DNA of 64,000 nt. It comes from Caldisericota bacterium. GTDB lineage: Bacteria; Caldisericota; JANLFM01. Positions within the stretch are counted from its first letter, which is position 1, and each line of letters opens with the position of its first letter. Shown piece by piece: positions 9,067 through 18,016 of the stretch. Made by a program: the position numbers and the translations under genes. Below the pieces are notes generated by a model. That model ran no database searches, was not told where the DNA came from, and saw nothing but the letters and a program-made list of their open reading frames with translations. The stretch is from NCBI GenBank assembly GCA_024655965.1, contig JANLFL010000005.1, positions 1-64,000 on the forward strand, in the 5' to 3' direction.

Positions 9067-9078
9067 TTTTTATTATCC

Positions 9079-9546
9079 TTAATGCCCTTTTCCCGCGATC
9101 ATCTCCATCGCATGGGGCAGTATTTTTAAAAGAGCCTCCATTCCATCTTTTACTGCATTTAAACTCCCAGGTAGGTTAACTATCAGGGTTTTTCCCCTCA
9201 GCCCTGCTTCCCCTCGGGAAAGGGAAGCATTGGGGGTTTTCATTAAACCTTCGTGCCTGAGGAATTCGCTGATTCCCGGAGCCCTTCTCTCAATGGCTTC
9301 CAGGGTTGCTTCCGGGGTCACGTCCCTTGAAGAGAACCCCGTTCCCCCCGTGGTAATTATCAGATCCACAAATCCTGCCCAGTGAATTAACTTTTCCTTG
9401 ATCAGGGCTTTTTCATCGGGAAGGATTTCTTTATGGGCTATCTCCCATCCGGAATGGGAAAGGGTTTGGGCAATATATTCCCCGCTTTCATCAACCCTTG
9501 TTCCCTTAAAACAGCTATCACTGATTGTCAAGACCGCTGCCTTCAT
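9079..9546 (-). CDS. mog: MogA/MoaB-type molybdopterin adenylyltransferase
   Basis: A 155-residue MogA/MoaB-fold protein that activates molybdopterin by adenylylation before metal insertion by MoeA. Visible family features are AAVLTISDSC at the N-terminus, LIITTGGTGFSSRDVTPEAT (MPT-binding) near 62, and LIVNLPGSLNAVKDGM near the C-terminus. Its start lies 29 nt inside the MOSC gene. Last gene of the tup-moe-moa unit. Whether it is MogA or the MoaB orthologue cannot be decided by eye. Confidence 0.9.
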   Translation of the reverse strand: MKAAVLTISDSCFKGTRVDESGEYIAQTLSHSGWEIAHKEILPDEKALIKEKLIHWAGFVDLIITTGGTGFSSRDVTPEATLEAIERRAPGISEFLRHEGLMKTPNASLSRGEAGLRGKTLIVNLPGSLNAVKDGMEALLKILPHAMEMIAGKGH

Positions 9547-9976
9547 TTAACACCTCGATTTCGTCCCCGATTTTTATTTCCCCCTCCTCAAGGACCCGGG
9601 CGAAGATACCCTCCCTGGGCATGATGCAGTCTCCAACTATCCTCCTAATCTCGCATCCCAGGTGGCATTCCTTTCCCCTCTGGGTTACCTGAAGGAGGGC
9701 TTTTCCTATCCGGAGCTTAGTTCCAATTTCCAGGGATAGAAGGTCCAATCCATTGGTGGTGATGTTCTCGGCGAAATCCCCCGGTTTCAATTTGAGGCCC
9801 AAAGCCTTCATCTTTTCGATGCTCTCCCGGGCAAGAAGGCTGACCTGCCGATGCCAATTTCCCCCGTGGGCATCCCCTTCCAAGCCAAATTCGGGGATTG
9901 CCCTCGCCCTTTTCACGTTGGTCTTGCGAACCCCCTTCTCTTTTGAAATGTTAACCGCAACTACAACCCCTTTCAT
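9518..9976 (-). CDS. MOSC domain protein
   Basis: A 152-residue free-standing MOSC domain (the C-terminal domain type of Mo-cofactor sulfurases and YiiM). LEGDAHGGNWHRQVSLLARE near 33-52 and GDFAENITTNGL near 66 are typical; the conserved cysteine is in GKECHLGCEI. MOSC proteins bind or transfer sulfur or sulfurated metal centres. Its place between moaC and mog suggests a role in maturing the Mo/W cofactor, as in many anaerobes, but the precise reaction is unknown. Confidence 0.85.
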   Translation of the reverse strand: MKGVVVAVNISKEKGVRKTNVKRARAIPEFGLEGDAHGGNWHRQVSLLARESIEKMKALGLKLKPGDFAENITTNGLDLLSLEIGTKLRIGKALLQVTQRGKECHLGCEIRRIVGDCIMPREGIFARVLEEGEIKIGDEIEVLNEGSGLDNQ

Positions 9977-9977
9977 T

Positions 9978-10451
9978 TTAATCCCCCTTGAAGGTCCCGC
10001 TTTTTCCTCCTGTTTTGAAGACCACCCTCAGGTCGGAAATGCGGATTCCCCTTTGTGCGGATTTGCACATGTCGTAAATTGTTAAAGCTGCAATTGCGCA
10101 GGACACAAGAGCTTCCATTTCTACCCCAGTTTGTCCCTTAGTGCGCACTACGCTTTCAACTTCAATTGATCCCTCCTCTTCATTGGGGAAAAAATTTACC
10201 TCCACGAAGCCCAGGGGAATTGAATGACAGAGGGGAATAAGCTCCCAGGCTTTTTTAGCGGCCTGGATCCCCGCAATTTGAGCTACGGTAAGGACATCCC
10301 CCTTCTTAATTCCCCCTTCCTTTAAAAGGTCGAGGGTTGTCCGGGAGAGTATCACCTTTGCCCTTGCCCGCGCTTCCCTTATTGTCTCATCTTTGGAGGT
10401 CACATCGACCATCCTTGCTTTTCCTTCAGGGTTTAAATGGGTGAATTCCAT
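9978..10451 (-). CDS. moaC: Cyclic pyranopterin monophosphate synthase MoaC
   Basis: A 157-residue enzyme that, after MoaA, forms cyclic pyranopterin monophosphate. Family blocks: MVDVTSKDETIREARA, LIPLCHSIPLGFVEV, KGQTGVEMEALVS and ALTIYDMCKS. I place the start at the ATG at 10451 because GGAGG sits 8 nt upstream; a TTG 15 nt earlier overlaps that SD and is unlikely. It follows moaA by 4 nt. Confidence 0.95.
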   Translation of the reverse strand: MEFTHLNPEGKARMVDVTSKDETIREARARAKVILSRTTLDLLKEGGIKKGDVLTVAQIAGIQAAKKAWELIPLCHSIPLGFVEVNFFPNEEEGSIEVESVVRTKGQTGVEMEALVSCAIAALTIYDMCKSAQRGIRISDLRVVFKTGGKSGTFKGD

Positions 10452-10455
10452 GGTT

Positions 10456-11418
10456 CTATCCTCCAATCTGTGTCATGAATCTTTTTGAAACATTAAAGAG
10501 GTCCTTCTCCTTGGGCTTTTTAAAAAGGGCTTCATTAAATTTTCCCCTCAAATTCTCGGAATCGAACGCCGGCCTTAGGGCAGGTTTTAGGTCAATTTCG
10601 ATGTTGGAAAAGAGACAGGGCTTCAGGTGGCCATCAGCCGTTAACCTCAGCCGGTTGCACTCCCTGCAGAAATGTCCGGTTAAAGCGGGGATGAAGGATA
10701 TGCTGCCCTTTGATCCGGGGAAAAAGAAGCTTTTCCTTGCTGGCCCATTCCCCTCAAGGGATTCTCGTTCCCTGAGCTCTATTCCCTTTGGGATTTTCTT
10801 GAGGAACTCCTCCTGAGAAATAAATAAATGATCTAGGTTGATCCTTCCTACTGGCATTAACTCAATGAAGCGGACCTCCACCTCTAATTTGGAAATTAAT
10901 TCAAAAAAGGGGACAGGATCATCGTTCAATCCCTTAAGAAGGACGGTGTTAATTTTTAGGGGATTGAACCCCTCTTCGATTGCACTATTTAAGCCATCCA
11001 GGGCCGTCTTTAAATCGCCTAACCTGGTTATCTTTCTGTATTTTTCGGGGTCGAGGGAGGGCAATCCGATGTTCACCCGCTTTACCCCTTCCCTTTTTAA
11101 AACCCCCGCAAATCCCTTTAAAAATGTCCCATTTGTAGTCAGGGAGATTTCCTCCAGGCCCTGGATGTGTTTTGCTTCCCTGATCAAATCAATTAACCCC
11201 CTGCGGACCAAGGGTTCCCCTCCTGTGAGCCGGACCCTCTTCAGGCCCAAACGAGCCATTTCCCTGAGGATTTCAAGGATTTCCTCGATCCTCAATATTT
11301 CCTCATGGGGAAGAAGGGGAATTCCCTCCTCAGGCATGCAGTAAATGCACTTGAGGTTGCACCTGTCGGTCAAGGAGACCCGGAGATAGTCAATGGTCCT
11401 TCCGAATTGATCTCTCAT
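10456..11418 (-). CDS. moaA: GTP 3',8-cyclase MoaA
   Basis: A 320-residue radical SAM enzyme starting molybdopterin synthesis from GTP. The N-terminal cluster motif is CNLKCIYC (C20, C24, C27); the second 4Fe-4S cluster is in GHFCRECNRLRLT plus a later cysteine in LKPCLF. It ends in Gly-Gly, as functional MoaA proteins do. The ATG shares its A with the moeA stop (TGATG), showing translational coupling. Confidence 0.96.
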   Translation of the reverse strand: MRDQFGRTIDYLRVSLTDRCNLKCIYCMPEEGIPLLPHEEILRIEEILEILREMARLGLKRVRLTGGEPLVRRGLIDLIREAKHIQGLEEISLTTNGTFLKGFAGVLKREGVKRVNIGLPSLDPEKYRKITRLGDLKTALDGLNSAIEEGFNPLKINTVLLKGLNDDPVPFFELISKLEVEVRFIELMPVGRINLDHLFISQEEFLKKIPKGIELRERESLEGNGPARKSFFFPGSKGSISFIPALTGHFCRECNRLRLTADGHLKPCLFSNIEIDLKPALRPAFDSENLRGKFNEALFKKPKEKDLFNVSKRFMTQIGG

Positions 11419-12638
11419 CAATGGTCCTCCGGGAGGTGGATTAAATGAACCTGGATTTCCTCCCCTTTCTTTAAGAAGGTTACGTCCTCCGGAATGATGC
11501 CGATGCCATCTGCCGCGGCCATGGAGGTCAAAATTGCTGACCCCTGAGCCCCGGAGGGATACGCCCAGAGCGTCTCCTTCCTTTCCAGTTTCACTCTTAA
11601 GAACTGAAGCCTCCCCTTGCTTTCCTTTGAATAATCGACTCCCATGCGAGCGGTGGCTTGAGGCCTGAAGATTTTTCCAAAACCCATCATCTTTCTCAAT
11701 GCGGGGCGGACATATTCCTCGAAGCAGATGATGGAGGCCGCTGGATTCCCGGGGATTCCAAAGACCGGCTTTCCCTCAAGAATCCAGAAAGCAAGGGGGT
11801 GGCCGGGACGTTGCTTCACCTTCCAGAAATGGAGGGTTCCTCCCATCTCCTCAAGCACCTCTTTTACAAAATCATATTCGCCAAGGGAGACCCCACCTGT
11901 AGTGATGATCACGTCGCATTTTTTTGCTTCCTCCAGCGCTTTTCTAATCTCGTCCTTGTTATCTGGGATCCTCGGAAAAGTCCGCGCCCTGGCTCCTGTT
12001 TTTTTCACCTGGAAAAGCAGGGTAAAAGTATTGGCATCCCGGATTTTTCCGGGGGTTAATTTTTCCGATAGGCCCACCAGTTCGTCCCCGGTAGTCACAA
12101 TGGCCACCAAGGGAGGAGGGTAAACAGGGACTTTTTCAATTCCCAGGGAAGCGAGAATCCCTACCTCCCCTTCCTGAATCTGCGTACCCTTTTTTAAGAC
12201 CTGGTCACCCAGTTTGATATCCTCTCCCTTCAGCCGGATGTCGTCCCCCTTTTTTACGGGCTTCTGGGCGAGGACAAGGCCTTCTTTAAAAGCGGTATAT
12301 TCCTTTCTGAGCACGGCATCCGCTCCCGGGGGAAGGGGAGCCCCGGTCATGATCCTCATTGCTTCACCCTTCCTCAATTCTCGTTGGGGGAAAGACCCCG
12401 CTTTGAGATCATTGATAACTTTCAGGGGTATGGGATTTTCCGGGGAGGCCCCGGTGACATCTTCCGCCCGAATTGCAAAACCGTCCATTGCTGAGTTATC
12501 GAAGGAGGGAATATTTTCTGGGGAGAAAATATCCTCGGAAAGCACGAGGCCCAAGGTGTCTTCAAGTTTGACCCTACGGGGTGGCATCTGGGAGCAATTT
12601 TCCAGCACCAATTGTAAAGCCTCTTCGTAACTAACCAT
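11418..12638 (-). CDS. moeA: Molybdopterin molybdenumtransferase MoeA
   Basis: A 406-residue protein that inserts Mo (or W) into adenylylated molybdopterin. Family blocks: FDNSAMDGFAIRAEDV near 45, IMTGAPLPPGADAV near 94, VAIVTTGDEL near 180, VIITTGGVSLGEYDFV near 240, and VFGIPGNPAAS near 294. It overlaps tupC by 8 nt and moaA by 1 nt. With a tungstate-type transporter next to it, tungsten is the likely metal. Confidence 0.95.
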   Translation of the reverse strand: MVSYEEALQLVLENCSQMPPRRVKLEDTLGLVLSEDIFSPENIPSFDNSAMDGFAIRAEDVTGASPENPIPLKVINDLKAGSFPQRELRKGEAMRIMTGAPLPPGADAVLRKEYTAFKEGLVLAQKPVKKGDDIRLKGEDIKLGDQVLKKGTQIQEGEVGILASLGIEKVPVYPPPLVAIVTTGDELVGLSEKLTPGKIRDANTFTLLFQVKKTGARARTFPRIPDNKDEIRKALEEAKKCDVIITTGGVSLGEYDFVKEVLEEMGGTLHFWKVKQRPGHPLAFWILEGKPVFGIPGNPAASIICFEEYVRPALRKMMGFGKIFRPQATARMGVDYSKESKGRLQFLRVKLERKETLWAYPSGAQGSAILTSMAAADGIGIIPEDVTFLKKGEEIQVHLIHLPEDH

Positions 12639-13734
12639 CTCTTTCTCCTTTCTCCTGGGGGATCAGGTGGCAGGCTGTGGCTTTAAAAGTCGCAAAGACT
12701 TCATCCCCCGGTTTTAAGTCCAGATCGATTGAGGATCGCCTGGTGATGATCGCTTTTAAGGTAATTCCACAATCAACTTTTACTTTCACAACCGCTCCTG
12801 CCGGTTCAAGCTCGATCACCTTTCCTTTTAACCTGTTCCTTGCGGTGGTTCTCTCGTGCGTTTTCCCATCTTTTCCCAGGATGATGTCTTCGGGGCGAAT
12901 GCAAGCCGTAACGATTTTTCCCGGAGACAAATCCGAAACTGCTTCAATGAACCAATTCGAGGTCTTTAAGGAGACCAGTCCCTCCCGGTTTTCCACTATC
13001 AGGGCAGGAAAAAGATTCTCTACTCCCACAAATCTCGCCACCCTTAAATTGAGGGGCCGGAAAAAGACCTCGCATTTATTTCCAATCTGGAGGATCCTTC
13101 CCCTATCAATGACTGCAATTCGATCAGCAAGGGCGAAAGCTTCCTCTTGATCGTGAGTAACGAAGATGCAGGTGATCTGGAAGTTTTTAATCCCCCGTTT
13201 GAGCTCCAGGATTATTTCTTCCTTGGTTAAAGGATCAAGGGAGGAAAATGGTTCATCCAGGAGGAGGAGTGACGGGGAGAAAACCAAGGACCGAGCTAAG
13301 GCGACTTTCTGACCTTCCCCTCCGGAAACCTTCCTTGCCTCTTGATTCTTCAGATGGGAGATGGAGAAGAGTTCTAGGACCTCCTCGACTCTCTTATTCA
13401 TTTCCCTCCCTTTTATTCCCCGGATCCTCAAACCATATGAGACGTTTTCCAAAACGGAACCTTCAAAGAAAAGAGTGTCTTGAAAGGCCATGGAAACCGA
13501 TCTCCTGATAGATAGAGGGACAGGATACTGAATTTTTTCTTCTTTCCAGAACATTTCACCCTTGAAGGGCCTAATCAGGAAAGCCAATAACTTCAAGAGG
13601 GTGGTTTTTCCAGAACCAGTAGGCCCCAGGATTGCCAGGGTTTCCCCTGGTAGGACATCCAGGTTTTCGATCTCTAAGAATTCCCGTTTTCCCACTTTTA
13701 CTCCGATATCCTTTAAAGAGATGAGGGGAATCAC
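12631..13734 (-). CDS. tupC: Tungstate/molybdate ABC transporter ATP-binding protein
   Basis: A 367-residue ABC ATPase with Walker A GPTGSGKT (37-44), signature VSGGEGQ (136-142), Walker B LLLLDEP (156-162) and a C-terminal TOBE domain (from about 290), which in molybdate/tungstate systems binds the oxyanion. It overlaps tupB by 4 nt and moeA by 8 nt. The specificity call comes from its TupA and TupB partners rather than this protein. Confidence 0.9.
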   Translation of the reverse strand: MIPLISLKDIGVKVGKREFLEIENLDVLPGETLAILGPTGSGKTTLLKLLAFLIRPFKGEMFWKEEKIQYPVPLSIRRSVSMAFQDTLFFEGSVLENVSYGLRIRGIKGREMNKRVEEVLELFSISHLKNQEARKVSGGEGQKVALARSLVFSPSLLLLDEPFSSLDPLTKEEIILELKRGIKNFQITCIFVTHDQEEAFALADRIAVIDRGRILQIGNKCEVFFRPLNLRVARFVGVENLFPALIVENREGLVSLKTSNWFIEAVSDLSPGKIVTACIRPEDIILGKDGKTHERTTARNRLKGKVIELEPAGAVVKVKVDCGITLKAIITRRSSIDLDLKPGDEVFATFKATACHLIPQEKGERDG

Positions 13735-14426
13735 CTTGGCCTCCTCTGTTGAAGGAAGGTGAACAGGAAATTCAGAATTAAGGCAATTAAAAGGAGGATT
13801 ATTCCCAGGGCGATTGCCAGGCTGAAATTGCCTTGCCTGGTCTCCAGGACGATTGCCGTGGTTAAAACTCTGGTCTGTCCCTTGATATTTCCTCCCACCA
13901 TAATTACCGCCCCTACCTCAGAGATAATGGAGCCAAATCCGGCGGCCAGTGATGAAAGAACAACCAGACGGCCTTCTTTTAGGATTTTGCAGAAATACTG
14001 CCACCTGCTGGCTCCCAGGGCGAGAATCTGGAGCCTGAGCTTCTCGTCGATGTTCTGGACTCCTGCCATCGTGACTCCCATTACCACGGGTAAAGCGATG
14101 ATCACCTGGGCAATGATCATTGCTGATGGGGTATAAAGGAGATTTAAATTTCCCAGGGGACCTGATCGGGCGAGGAGGAGAAAAACAACCAATCCTACAA
14201 CAACTGGAGGGAGCCCCATTCCCGTGTTCACCAGGGTTATGAAAAAATTCCTTCCGGGAAAACGCCTGAGTCCAAGAAAAACTCCTGTGGGGATCCCCAG
14301 CACCACGGCGATGGAAATGGCCATCCCCGAGACCCCCAAGGATAAAAGAAGGATTTCCCGAAGGTCTGAGTTGAAGGTGATGATTAAATTTATGGCCTCT
14401 TTTAGGCCTTCCCAGATAGTGTCCAT
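13731..14426 (-). CDS. tupB: Tungstate ABC transporter permease TupB
   Basis: A 231-residue permease with about 5-6 membrane spans. It has the TupB-type N-terminus WEGLKEAINLIITFNSDL and the coupling segment LQILALGASRWQYFCKILKE (residues about 130-150), matching the EAA loop. AGFGSIISEVGAVIMVGGNI is the last conserved loop. Sits between tupA and tupC with 2-nt and overlapping junctions. Confidence 0.92.
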   Translation of the reverse strand: MDTIWEGLKEAINLIITFNSDLREILLLSLGVSGMAISIAVVLGIPTGVFLGLRRFPGRNFFITLVNTGMGLPPVVVGLVVFLLLARSGPLGNLNLLYTPSAMIIAQVIIALPVVMGVTMAGVQNIDEKLRLQILALGASRWQYFCKILKEGRLVVLSSLAAGFGSIISEVGAVIMVGGNIKGQTRVLTTAIVLETRQGNFSLAIALGIILLLIALILNFLFTFLQQRRPR

Positions 14427-14428
14427 CT

Positions 14429-15250
14429 TTAACTTTCACTCCCCTTTTTAAGGTAAAAGAGGGGCTCTCCGAAGTTTTCCACCCCAAAGTTCTCAATCAT
14501 TTTGAGAGCCTCCGGGGAGGTGATCCAGGAGTAAAAAAGGGAAGCTTCCTTTGAGTGAAGTCCGGATAATTTCTCCCCGTTCATGAGGAGCACGGAGTAA
14601 GTGTTTTCCAGATCGTCCCCGCTTCTGGAGATTACCTCGAGGGAAAGGGTTTTCCGCTGTGTAACCCAGGTTCCCCAATCGGTCAGGGTGTAAGCCCCTT
14701 TTTCAGAAGCGATCCTCAAAGTCTCTGCCATTCCTTGCCCCGTCGAAAGGTAGATCAGGGAAGCCTTTTCGGGGTTTATGGAAATTTTTTCCCAGAGGTT
14801 TTTTTCTTTGGAAAATGTCCCCGATTTATCTCCCCTGGAGGCGAACATTACCCCGCTAGTCGTGGCTATCTTCCGGAAGGCTTCCTCGATGTCCAGCCCC
14901 CTTGCCCCTGCAGGGTCCTGGGAAGGGCCAACGAGGATGAAGTAATTGTAGAATAGCTCTTCCCTTTTTGAAGCAAAGCCGGAATTCAAGAGTTCAAGCT
15001 CCATTTCCTTATTGTGGACAAGGAGAATATCCGCATCCCCTCTTTTTCCCAAGGCAATTGCCTCCCCTGTTCCCACGGCAAGTGTTTTCACCTTAATTGA
15101 ATATTGGCTTTCGAACTTGGGAATGAGAAAATCCAATAATCCAGAATCCTGAAGGCTTGTAGTCGTAGCAATAATCAGGGTGTTAGCTTCCGCACATGAG
15201 GAAATGAGAAACAGGAAAATAAGAGTTAGGACGAGAAACCGTTTAATCAA
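14429..15250 (-). CDS. tupA: Tungstate-binding lipoprotein TupA
   Basis: A 273-residue extracytoplasmic binding protein. The lipobox ISSC places the lipidated Cys at 19. ATTTSLQDSGLLDFLIPKF, AVGTGEAIALGKRGDADI and SRGDKSGTFSKE are TupA hallmarks, distinguishing it from ModA. I chose the TTG at 15250 because AAAGGAG ends 7 nt upstream; a longer form from TTG 15268 would overlap the SD and spoil the signal peptide. A candidate Moco/Tuco riboswitch lies directly upstream. Confidence 0.92.
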   Translation of the reverse strand: MIKRFLVLTLIFLFLISSCAEANTLIIATTTSLQDSGLLDFLIPKFESQYSIKVKTLAVGTGEAIALGKRGDADILLVHNKEMELELLNSGFASKREELFYNYFILVGPSQDPAGARGLDIEEAFRKIATTSGVMFASRGDKSGTFSKEKNLWEKISINPEKASLIYLSTGQGMAETLRIASEKGAYTLTDWGTWVTQRKTLSLEVISRSGDDLENTYSVLLMNGEKLSGLHSKEASLFYSWITSPEALKMIENFGVENFGEPLFYLKKGSES

Positions 15251-15268
15251 GCTCGATCTCCTTTCCAA

Positions 15269-15360
15269 ATCCGGGAGGCAGGAAAATTGCTCTTCCTACC
15301 CTTAGCCTGAAAACCAGGCATCGCCCGCCAGTTCCCGAGGGGAGCCTTGCGGGTCGGAGT
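15269..15360 (-). promoter_or_regulatory. Candidate Moco/Tuco riboswitch upstream of tupA
   Basis: Read on the minus strand from 15360. An outer pairing TCCG (15358-15355) with CGGA (15273-15270) encloses three stem-loops: CCCGC (15353-15349) with GCGGG (15328-15324), GCCTG (15319-15315) with CAGGC (15309-15305), and an 8-bp stem GGTAGGAA (15300-15293) with TTCCTGCC (15284-15277). The 5' ACTCCGACC and 3' GCCTCCCGGA ends resemble, from memory, the conserved ends of the Moco RNA motif. The tupA SD follows within 12 nt. Known Moco RNAs control moa and transporter genes. Assignment is by eye only. Confidence 0.6.
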
Positions 15361-15374
15361 CATTTTTGGATAAG

Positions 15375-15401
15375 ATATCAAAGTCCAAGGGGTTTTTTCA
15401 A
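15375..15401 (-). promoter_or_regulatory. Possible promoter for tupA operon
   Basis: On the minus strand TTGAAA (15401-15396), a short 15-nt spacer, then TGATAT (15380-15375). This would start transcription just before the candidate riboswitch. The spacer is shorter than ideal, so this is weak. The remaining stretch 15402-15664 up to fhs contains no gene that I can support. Confidence 0.35.
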
Positions 15402-15664
15402 GGTGGATTTTCCTGAGGAAACTTTTTAAGAGGAGAACCAGAGAATGAAAGGTCCCATTTTCCCCTTTGATACTTGATACGGGGACAATCCTCCTGTAAC
15501 ATTTTTTTGGCAATTGGAATGAACTCCCTTGGCCTTTTTTCCGCAAAAATCCTAAGCATGGCTTGAAGGAGTTCTTGAAAATCCCAGCCCCACCGGAAAG
15601 GGATGAGTACCTTTCAAGGGATTGAGAAATTTTGAGATAAAGGAAAGCACAACCGGAGGTCAAA

Positions 15665-17344
15665 ATGAACATAAAAAGCGATATTGAAATTTCCCAAAGT
15701 GTTGAAAAGGATCCTATAGAGAAAGTTGCCGAGAAAATCGGAATCCCCGGAGATCACCTCGAGCTTTATGGAAATTTTAAAGCCAAAATCAGTTATGAAT
15801 TGCAGGAAGAAATCAAGGAAAGGAAAGATGGAAGGTTAATCCTCGTCACCGCTATTAATCCCACTCCCGCGGGGGAAGGGAAAACCACTACATCCATTGG
15901 TTTGGGGGACGCGCTTGCCCGGCTGGGGAAGAAGGTGATGATCACCTTGCGTGAACCATCCCTGGGGCCTGTTTTCGGGGTGAAGGGTGGGGCTACGGGA
16001 GGTGGTTATGCTCAGGTCGTTCCCATGGAGGAAATTAACCTTCATTTCACAGGGGACATCCACGCCGTGGGAACGGCGAATAACCTTTTAGCAGCCATGG
16101 TGGATAACCATGTTTTTCAGGGGAACTCCTTGGGGATTGACCCCCAAAGGATAACCTGGAGAAGATGCATGGACATGAATGAGAGGCAGTTGAGGTTCAT
16201 CGTCTCCGGATTGAACGGGAAAGCTAATGGGATCCCGAGGGAGGAAGGTTTCGACATCACTGCCGCTTCTGAAGTGATGGCAATACTTTGCCTCTCGGAG
16301 AACATCGAAAATCTAAAGGAGAACCTGGAAAAAATCGTCGTTGGTTATTCGTACGAAGATAAACCCGTGACCGCAAGGGACCTAAAAGCCGCTGGAGCAA
16401 TGGCCGCTCTGTTGAGGGATGCCTTGAAACCCAACTTGGTCCAGACCCTGGAGCACACTCCGGTTTTCGTTCACGGAGGTCCCTTTGGAAACATCGCTCA
16501 TGGGTGCAACAGTATCGTGGCTACAAAAACTGCCCTGAAGCTTGCTGATTATGTCGTTACAGAATCAGGATTTGGGGCTGATTTAGGAGCAGAGAAGTTT
16601 TGCGATATTAAATGCAGGTTCTCCGGGATTAGACCAGATGCCGTGGTTATCGTGGCCTCCATTAGAGCGCTTAAGCACCATGGAGGAGCTTCCAAGAATG
16701 AAATTTCTTCCGAGAACCTTCCTGCGTTGGTCCGGGGCATTCCCAATCTTATGAAGCACATCGAGACCATAAAGCTCAAATTTGGGCTTCCAGTCGTTGT
16801 GGCGATCAACAAATTTCCCACCGATTCCCCCCAAGAACTCAAATTGGTGGAGGAAAAATGCCAGGAGCTCGGAGTCCCCGTTGCCCTGTCGGAAGTCTGG
16901 GAAAAAGGTGGGGAAGGAGGAATTGAGCTTGCAGAAAAAGTTCTGGACCTTGTCCATAACGGCAAGAATGATTTTCGCTTCTTGTATGATTTGGACCTCA
17001 CCCTTAAGGAAAAAATTCAAATTATTGTCCGTGAGGTTTACGGAGGGGAGGGGGTAGTTTACCTCCCTCAAGCGGAGAAGGACCTGGAAAAGCTGGAGAA
17101 AAACGGCTTTGGAAAACTTCCGGTCTGCATGGCCAAAACCCAGTACTCCCTTTCCGATGATCCCAAAAAGGTGGGAAGGCCGGTTGGATTTAAGGTCACG
17201 ATTAGGAGCGTTAAGGTATCTGCCGGAGCGGGCTTCGTTGTCCCCCTGGCTGGAGATATCCTGACCATGCCCGGGCTACCCAAAGTCCCAGCTGCTGAGC
17301 AAGTTTCCGTCGATTCCCAGGGGAGGATTGTGGGGTTGTTCTGA
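15665..17344 (+). CDS. fhs: Formate--tetrahydrofolate ligase
   Basis: A 559-residue ATP-dependent ligase making 10-formyl-THF from formate, the first folate step of the Wood-Ljungdahl methyl branch and a source of formyl groups for purines and fMet. Nucleotide-binding [11 protein letters not shown] is at 67-77, followed by [18 protein letters not shown] and the FTGDIHAV block. Full length for the family. SD CCGGAGG precedes the ATG. It leads an fhs-fchA-folD operon that converts formate to methylene-THF. Confidence 0.97.
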   Translation: MNIKSDIEISQSVEKDPIEKVAEKIGIPGDHLELYGNFKAKISYELQEEIKERKDGRLILVTAINPTPAGEGKTTTSIGLGDALARLGKKVMITLREPSLGPVFGVKGGATGGGYAQVVPMEEINLHFTGDIHAVGTANNLLAAMVDNHVFQGNSLGIDPQRITWRRCMDMNERQLRFIVSGLNGKANGIPREEGFDITAASEVMAILCLSENIENLKENLEKIVVGYSYEDKPVTARDLKAAGAMAALLRDALKPNLVQTLEHTPVFVHGGPFGNIAHGCNSIVATKTALKLADYVVTESGFGADLGAEKFCDIKCRFSGIRPDAVVIVASIRALKHHGGASKNEISSENLPALVRGIPNLMKHIETIKLKFGLPVVVAINKFPTDSPQELKLVEEKCQELGVPVALSEVWEKGGEGGIELAEKVLDLVHNGKNDFRFLYDLDLTLKEKIQIIVREVYGGEGVVYLPQAEKDLEKLEKNGFGKLPVCMAKTQYSLSDDPKKVGRPVGFKVTIRSVKVSAGAGFVVPLAGDILTMPGLPKVPAAEQVSVDSQGRIVGLF

Positions 17345-17367
17345 GGATTCCAATTTAGGAGAAGAGG

Positions 17368-18006
17368 ATGAAAGAGTTAACCTGTCAAAAATTTTTGGAA
17401 CTTTTAGCCTCCTCATCCCCGGTACCGGGAGGGGGAGGGGCTTGCGCCCTGGTGGGGGCCGCGGGAGTTGCCCTGGCAAGTATGGTGGCCAATTTGACTG
17501 TGGGAAAGAAGAAGTACGAATCTGTCCAGGAGGAGGTAAAAGCCATCGTGGAGAGGGCCAACTCCTTGAGGGCTCTCTTCCTTGACTTGGTGGAAGAAGA
17601 CGCAAGAGGATTTGAACCGCTCTCCAAGGCTTACTCCCTTCCCAGGGATACCGAGGAGGAAAAGCGGGTTAGAGAGAGGATTTTGGAGGAAGCCTTGATT
17701 GGTGCCTGCAGCGCTCCCCTGAAGATCATGAGAGCTTGCCTGGACTCCCTTTCCCTCCACGAGGAGCTTGCTGAAAAGGGGACAAAAATCGCAATAAGTG
17801 ATGTTGGGACAGGTGCCGTTCTTTTGAAAGCAGCCCTCCTCGGAGCAAGTTTGAACGTCTTCAGCAACACCAGGTTGATGAAGAATGCAGAAAAAGCCAG
17901 AACTTTGAATTCTCAGGCTGAGGAGATCCTGGAAAAGGGTTTGAAGCAAGCAGACCAAGTTATCCAGCGAGTGGCAAATTATTTAAAGTCGCCAAGTCGA
18001 TCTTGA
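17368..18006 (+). CDS. fchA: Methenyl-THF cyclohydrolase / formiminoTHF cyclodeaminase family (FchA)
   Basis: A 212-residue, mostly helical FTCD-C family protein. PVPGGGGACALVGA at 18-31 is the family's folate-binding loop. In acetogens and purinolytic clostridia, members act as methenyl-THF cyclohydrolases or formimino-THF cyclodeaminases. Its place between fhs and folD, and the loss of cyclohydrolase residues in that FolD, argue that it supplies cyclohydrolase activity here. SD AGGAGAAGAGG precedes the ATG. Confidence 0.9.
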   Translation: MKELTCQKFLELLASSSPVPGGGGACALVGAAGVALASMVANLTVGKKKYESVQEEVKAIVERANSLRALFLDLVEEDARGFEPLSKAYSLPRDTEEEKRVRERILEEALIGACSAPLKIMRACLDSLSLHEELAEKGTKIAISDVGTGAVLLKAALLGASLNVFSNTRLMKNAEKARTLNSQAEEILEKGLKQADQVIQRVANYLKSPSRS

Positions 18007-18016
18007 GGAGGACAAA

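Noticed and set aside
15445-15477. A 10-codon ORF after AGAGGAG upstream of fhs, a possible leader peptide
   Set aside because: Lies nearly 190 nt before fhs with no terminator or regulatory codon pattern; too short to support.
15480-15664. A THF riboswitch before fhs
   Set aside because: I looked for the conserved THF-riboswitch core and did not see it; only an ordinary SD is present.
15247-15672. A 141-codon minus-strand ORF covering the tupA-fhs gap
   Set aside because: It runs through the candidate riboswitch and the tupA SD, begins inside fhs, and its product resembles no family; openness is likely chance.
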